Assembly (NCBI GenBank): GCA_039000515.1
Contig: JBCFYV010011164.1
Location: forward strand, 44,633,159-44,697,158
From: Timema cristinae
Lineage: Eukaryota > Arthropoda > Insecta > Phasmatodea > Timematidae
DNA length: 64,000 nt
Direction of reading: 5' to 3'
The notes under the pieces were generated by a model. The model did no database searches, had not been told where the DNA came from, and saw nothing but the letters and a program-made list of their open reading frames with translations. The translations under genes and the position numbers were made by a program. This document shows positions 58,697 through 64,000 of this stretch, in pieces. Positions within the stretch are counted from its first letter, which is position 1, and every line of letters starts with the position of its first letter.

Positions 58697-58990
58697 TTAC
58701 TGTGGTGTCTGCTGCGCTTGTTGGGAAGCAGCAACGGGGTCAGGAGTGGGGGAAAGGGCGGAGACAGCGACAGGAGCTGCCACAGGGGTCTCTACAGCAG
58801 CAGAGTAGGAAGGCGGAGGAGTTGGGAACTTCTTCATGAAGCGAGGGTCACCCATAGCAGTCTCGTAGTCAGGCAGGTCAGGCAGCAACGATTGACTGTC
58901 GGGATCAATGTAATGAATAATTCTCTGAGCAGCCACTAGGCGAAGACTGAGGTACTTGTAGCAACTCCACACCACACCAATAAAATATGC
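58697..58990 (-). CDS. LAPTM4: Lysosomal-associated transmembrane protein 4 (LAPTM4-like), last coding exon
   Basis: LAPTM4 proteins are four-pass membrane proteins of late endosomes and lysosomes that bind NEDD4-type ubiquitin ligases through C-terminal PPxY motifs. This exon starts after an acceptor GTGGGTGCAG (ends 58991) in phase 0 and encodes AYFIGVVWSCYKYLSLRL, the end of the fourth membrane segment, then DLPDYETAMGDPRFMKKFP, TPPPSYSAA and an Ala/Pro-rich tail ending QQAQQTPQ. LPDY and PPSY fit the expected ligase-binding sites. 98 codons including TAA. The stop lies inside GTAAGT, a perfect donor (see findings). A TTTATT on the plus strand near 58537 could be the minus-strand polyadenylation signal. 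Confidence 0.9.
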   Translation of the reverse strand, partial: AYFIGVVWSCYKYLSLRLVAAQRIIHYIDPDSQSLLPDLPDYETAMGDPRFMKKFPTPPPSYSAAVETPVAAPVAVSALSPTPDPVAASQQAQQTPQ

Positions 58991-59254
58991 CTGCACCCAC
59001 AAATATAAACTGTTTACTATAACATTCAAATTAAGGTTTAGTGAACTGTACATGTTTGGTTCAATGTAGGGATTGAATCTTTTAGTACTGGAGATTGGAA
59101 ATTTGTAAAATTCTCAAAAGAAGTATTTTTGATACAACTATGGAGACTTTGACTTGATAGAAGAATTTTAAGCAATTGGTTAAAAGACTTACATGGATTT
59201 GTATGGTTTGTAGAATAAAATAACAAAAAGGACCAAATTGTACCAATATAGTTA

Positions 59255-59330
59255 ATAGGGGTGTGCAAAGCTTTGAAAATTTTTATGCCTAATCAAATCT
59301 TTGTGTACTTCGTATTCGATTCAAACCCAT
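59255..59330. mobile_element. Left-end fragment of a hAT-type element in the LAPTM4 intron
   Basis: TAGGGGTGTGCAAAGCTTTG resembles the terminus of the element at 56176. No right end was found. The rest of the intron (59330-60945) is AT-rich without recognisable content. Confidence 0.4.
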
Positions 59331-60949
59331 ATTTGGCTTCAGCAGCGATTTGAATCTATGTCTGCTATTCAAAGTCTAATGATTATAATATACTTATATT
59401 TTATATCAAATAAGAGTGAACAAAAATTACCTCAAGATATAAAAAATATTTTTATCATTTTGAGTTTGAGAACAAGTTTGCTTTATTTTCTTGGTAAAAC
59501 TGACTGGGAAAATTTTCTTAACACTTTGACTTTCAAAAAGGCCCTAACATTAAACCTCTAACAGCCTGCTTACAAACAATGATTGGTACCAACTGAAAAG
59601 ATGAATTTATTCCTCTTGAAAGTGTAGATTAAAATAAATAATAAATATTCTTTTTTATTTTCAGTGTGTGTAGTTAAACTTTTGAAGTAGGTATCGTTTG
59701 GATGTTGAAAATATTTTTTTTAATGTTTTAAAATCCACACACGCAGCCATTTCAGTTATTTACTACATGAATCAGTATGTTCAATTCAAACTTCTACCAA
59801 TGCGTAGGCTAGCAACGGAATTGAGAGATAGTTGAGTGCATTTGCGAGGAACATGACATACCTTAAATTATTTTTAAAAAACTTACGAAAATAAAGAAAA
59901 CTTCTAAACAAAAATTGCTGTTAATTTAGATAAAATCTTAGCTACTTGACTAAAAAAAATTGAATAAAATCTACAAAAAAGATTGTTATTTTATAAATAT
60001 AAATAAAGAATTAATTTATGAGTAAAATTATTATCATCAAGGTTGTGTTATTTTTTAGATTTAAGGAGATTAATAAAATAAAAAAGGTACCATGTTGATT
60101 TGTAAAATAGAATTACTGAAATTTATTAAATATATATATAAATGGATCTATAAAAGCAAGCTTGAACTTGTTTTATTCGTGTGAAAACAGTAGAATTTGT
60201 GTAAAAATTCATGTTATCGCACATGCGAGTTTTATGTTCCTATACAAAACAAATGTTATGCATAGAAATAGTTTATAGCTCTCCAAAACAAGCAGGACTT
60301 AAAAATAGTGTTTAAAAATAGATGAACCTCGACTCAAATAATAAAAATGTAATTTCAAGCCAAATTGGTTGACAAAATTAAATACACAAACCATATATTA
60401 TTGCAAATACTACTTTTCCAGAAATTGTTCTTAAGACTTTTTGGTGCAGTTTGTTGGTTATGTGAGTAAATACTTTCATTATTTATTTTAATACTTTTAC
60501 TATGAAAATATGACTATTAAATTCAAACTTTATTTTACATGCTAAATGAAATAACAATTAATGCAAATGTATGTTGGGCTGAAGAAAAGGCAAGTTTTTT
60601 AATAGCCTATTTATCTCACTTTTGGTATCAGTATGAAATTGCTGTATTGTTAAATAATAAATAACACAGGTGAATCTCTCAACTATGATTAAAACTATGT
60701 CATAGTGAAAAATGTAAAATATTGGTGACATGAACATTAGAAACGCCAAAGGATTCATTTTCATGCATACATATTTTTCTTTTCTTTCAAAGTGATTACA
60801 ATTTTAGGATGTGGCCTATTTTCAGGTCAGTAGAGTAAAATATAAGGTTTACTCTGGTATCTAGGTTTGCCAGTTTAAAAAGATTTTTACTAAAATTATT
60901 TTTGTGCAAAAAATGTAATTTTTTTGTCCTGGTGAGTTTCAATAGAATG

Positions 60950-61120
60950 AAACCTAGCATCAGGGGATTGAGCAATAATGATCAATTTTCTTCAAGAGGC
61001 AGCCATTCATTACCCCTTTCTTCAGTAGAAGCAATGTAAAGTGTGAACTGCGTTGTTCTTTTCATTGTAAAAACCATAGTGTGTTTGTTACTTTTATATG
61101 TTTCCATCCACCTTTCCTGT
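60950..61120. repeat. Dispersed repeat E, copy 3
   Basis: ACCTAGCATCAGGGGATTGA, TTTTCTTCAAGAGGCAGCC and GTGTGAACTGCGTTGTTCTT, in the same order as at 50583. Lies in the LAPTM4 intron. Confidence 0.6.
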
Positions 61121-61274
61121 ATGTACGTTCAAGGTTTTCCTTATTTATAGAGAACTTAACATTTCAAAGCTTTGCAAAGGATTAGCTGCTATACATACTG
61201 AGTGAACAAAGTTGCTTGTGTTACAATAATTTTAATATTTAGTCTGTTGACAAGAAGGAATGTTGTTTGGTTAC

Positions 61275-61431
61275 CTTGACCATCATAGCAAGCATGAACG
61301 ACATGAGGACTAGCAAAGACAAGCACTGAGGATTGAGTCTCAGCAGTTCTCCTCTGAAAGGCAGATGGTTGTTCTGAGCCACAAGACGATGGATGTCGGG
61401 CAGGTAGCACAAGTAGCCAACCGCTGTCAAA
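61275..61431 (-). CDS. LAPTM4: LAPTM4-like, penultimate coding exon
   Basis: Acceptor CTGTTTACAG (ends 61432) and donor GTAACC (from 61274) delimit a 157-bp exon that begins with the last base of a codon and ends in phase 0, which matches the start of the exon at 58990. It encodes LTAVGYLCYLPDIHRLVAQN followed by LPFRGELLRLNPQCLSLLVL and MSFMLAMMVK: the third-to-fourth membrane segment region with the LP-x-I and LP-F-x-x-E-L-L motifs of the LAPTM family. The upstream exons (N-terminal Cys-rich start and first two membrane segments) were not found up to 64000 and probably lie beyond the window. Confidence 0.9.
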
Positions 61432-62224
61432 CTGTAAACAGGAACAGAATTGTTTGTTAAAACATAGCTAGAAGCTTTTTCAACTTTATTCCTCTTTCCT
61501 TTCACCATTTTTCTTCCTTTAATCACTACCATCTTCCTCTCACTTGCACACCTTGTCATCTGCTTTTCCTCACTCTTTCTTGGTCTCCCTAGAGGTATTT
61601 TACTTAAATACTTCATCTCCATCATTCTCATTATCAGTGCAGGATAATATTATCACGGTGTAAATTTTATATAGGTTCCTAAATTTAAATATAAATTCTA
61701 GACTTTTTAGTGTGCTATTATGTTTATAGTTGTACAACAAGTGAGTTTCCTCTTCAATTAATAACAAACAAATTAGCTATGAAGTATGTACATTTAATTT
61801 GACCATCTAAACTAGTAATTTACTAACCATGTGGAAATAAATAAAATAAATGAATAATTAGACCCATTTTTCACAACATGTTAAAAATACAAAAAAGCTT
61901 CAATTTAAATGGTAAAAGTGAGTAGCTTTGGTTAAACTAGACATCAATAACTTACTCTCACTAATGTCTCAACTAATTGTAAAATACCCAACCTTATTCC
62001 CCATATCGCTAATTTAAAATAATTCAATCACCATAAAACTGGAAATTAAAAGTGTTTGATGTGGCCAAGAATAATAGTACATACTTTCTCCAAGGATCTA
62101 CAAGATTATTATTCAAATCTTGGCCGGGAACAAGTGAAGATTATTTAGATAGGATCCAAGTAGATCAGAAGCCAAGTACTTATATGCCAATAATATGAAA
62201 TCTAATTGACTAACAAGTCAAGAT

Positions 62225-63590
62225 GTGTTGAATCCACTATTTCTCGAATCCGAATCTACATTTTATTTTCGAGTCTCGAATATCGAATCCAAATCCTAGC
62301 ATGTTGCTAGAAATTTTAATCATTTACAAATATACCTACATTACACAATATAGGCCTAAACTGTAAATTAAGATTTATTTCAATCATACTTTCAATTTTA
62401 ATCAACCCCAACCACCCCTAGCAAAATACTGGTTAAAAATCAGCCAAATTAAACAATCTTGACTCATATTATTGTTTGGAAATCAAATCAAATAAATCAA
62501 AATTTGAGTGTCTTTAAGTTATAAAAGTGTTGATAGAATGAGTTAAGTTTCTAAAAAAACATGTGAAATAAACAAACAGATTAGGCCTAGTTACCTTTTG
62601 ATCAACTGTAGGCCTAATCATCTTGAGGTATTATAATTTATTTTGATAAGAAAACTAAAATAAAATACAAACAGATTTAAAAAAATAAACTAAAACAACA
62701 TGCTTAACAATTAAACATACATCGGAAAAAGTTAACTCAATAATGCCTAAGTATGTATTATATTTATCATTATTTTCTTGTATATCTACTATCTAACTTT
62801 GTGTAGAAAACAAGAAATATATTCGATTCTTGCAATATATCGATTTCTGAGAATAAATTCTATATAAAACACAAACATATTTTTGACTCTTGCAATATGT
62901 TCATTCCTATTTTATTAGACAAGACTGTGTTTGAATATTTTTACAATTACTTCAATAACAGGGATCATATGAAATAAATTGGGGTTCTTTGCATAGTTTT
63001 AAATAGTTAAAACCAGTTGGGTAGTAAGAATTAAGTCATGTTTATTTAATCATCATTCTGACCACTTGAGAGTTAACATTACATCATGGCGTCTGACTTT
63101 GTATTGTGTGGAATGCGTTCTTATTTCTCTTAAATAAAGCAGTAATTTGTTTTATTTATTTCAAGCTTATTTGTAGTTATAGTTTTGATTTTCAGTTTTT
63201 GAAGAGCTTTAATGTGTTCATTAAAATATTTACAAGATTGTTCGTGAGGTGAAAGTTTCAGAAGTGAGCATGCGCTGAAAGAATTGAGTCCAAGTTTCCC
63301 AAAGGGGTAGAAGGGTAGGTATTAGGTACGTTATATTTTCTACACCTAACATTTATTATTAAAAAAACAATTAAAAAGTCATGTTTATCTCTTTCGTCAG
63401 ACAAAATAATGATTATGGATTAAGTTGTGCTTTTCAAGTAGGCCTAACTTAGTAATTTTTGAATTCAAAATTCAAAATATTATGCTTTGTTTATGAGGTG
63501 AAAGATTTGACCATTGAATCCAATAAAATACCAAATCCTTGAATCTCGAATACTTGTCAGGATTCGAAGATTCGAGTGGCCCATCTCTAC
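62225..63590. mobile_element. Possible hAT-type element, degenerate
   Basis: The right end GATTCGAGTGGCCCATCTCT has a plausible hAT form in inverse, and repeated CGAATC words sit near both ends (62240-62290 and 63540-63575). The left terminus and target duplication are not clear. Confidence 0.35.
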
Positions 63591-63636
63591 GAACAACCAA
63601 TGTACTTACAGTGGATGTTGTCCTTCATCTAAGACA

Positions 63637-64000
63637 GGGCCACAAATACTGAATACATCAGATCCTAAGCCTTATAGTAGTTTTTCTGCCCTTCTTGAAC
63701 CAGGTTGAGTCCATCAACACTGGGGTTCGCTAGTGTCAATGATCAGTGATAAATACACTGCCAAATGTTCAGTTGTTAAACAACTCACTTTTAACACGTC
63801 CAAGATAAAGGGACCATTGTGATCGTTATGGATAGTCTGCTTGAGCTCTGTGTGAGGTAGTATTATGTTAAGAGGGGGTTGGGTCCTACAAGAACCTTGC
63901 TTTGTGCAAGCCGGCCGATTTACTCAAGAAGGATATTTGTCTACTTCTCTCTAGTGAAACCACGTTTAAAATTATCTAAATGCGCCCCTTGATAATACCT
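63637..64000. mobile_element. TIR element D, copy 3, cut by the window end
   Basis: GGCCACAAATACTGAATACA corresponds to the left end; CCAGGTTGAGTCC and GATCAGTGATAAATACACTG match the interior of copies 1 and 2. Confidence 0.5.

Noticed and set aside
61432..61631. Upstream extension of the LAPTM4 exon frame to an ATG at 61631
   Set aside because: The frame upstream of the acceptor at 61432 is Lys-rich and unrelated to LAPTM; a polypyrimidine tract and AG mark an intron boundary.
62088..62140. Candidate upstream LAPTM4 exon ending at a GTATGT donor (minus strand, LVPGQDLNNNLVDPWR)
   Set aside because: No convincing acceptor in frame and no similarity to the expected membrane segment.

Overview
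This window looks like AT-rich, repeat-dense nuclear DNA from a eukaryote with a large, intron-rich genome. It is most likely an arthropod, and probably an insect. The reasons are spliced exons with GT-AG boundaries, an insect-style LAPTM4 gene, a UNC93-like transporter copy, hAT, pogo/mariner, Helitron and LTR remnants, and many tRNA-derived SINEs with target-site duplications. No prokaryotic operon, rRNA or CRISPR array is present. All family calls come from reading the translations by eye; no database search was possible.

Layout. 0-1.4 kb: the last exon of a plus-strand gene (66-212) converges with three in-phase exons of an unrecognised minus-strand gene (483-1398). 1.4-21 kb: intergenic or intronic DNA filled with SINEs, a 446-bp Helitron (4165-4610), a fold-back element (6396-6577), a pogo-like MITE (8114-8734) and a TIR element (11776-12363). 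21-24.4 kb: two halves of one decayed arthropod repetitive gene family in opposite orientation, then an 11-copy 75-bp minisatellite. 26.4-27.2 kb: an LTR with primer-binding site (minus strand) and a 52-bp tandem repeat. 34-36 kb: a decayed transposon-like gene split by a 909-bp hAT element with a perfect 8-bp target duplication. 39.1-39.8 kb: a CCAAT/TATA promoter with a short unrecognised, apparently spliced, reading frame. 40.8-42.2 kb: a hAT transposase pseudogene. 43.3-44.5 kb: a 27-bp minisatellite split by a SINE. 46.5-48.5 kb: an LTR, an array of primer-binding-site-like repeats and a frameshifted intronless UNC93-like copy in a row on the plus strand. 49-57 kb: a short segmental duplication, more SINEs and a 983-bp hAT MITE with a perfect target duplication. 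58.7-61.4 kb: the two last coding exons of LAPTM4 on the minus strand, the clearest functional gene here.

The only loci that look like intact host coding sequence are the exon at 66-212, the exon trio at 483-1398 and LAPTM4. The rest is a record of mobile-element activity. The most informative parts are (a) the LTR / primer-site array / UNC93 chimera, which looks like a retrocopy made by an LTR-retrotransposon reverse transcriptase, and (b) SINE families with different tRNA heads that share one 3' tail carrying a hairpin with a compensatory base change, which implies a common LINE partner.
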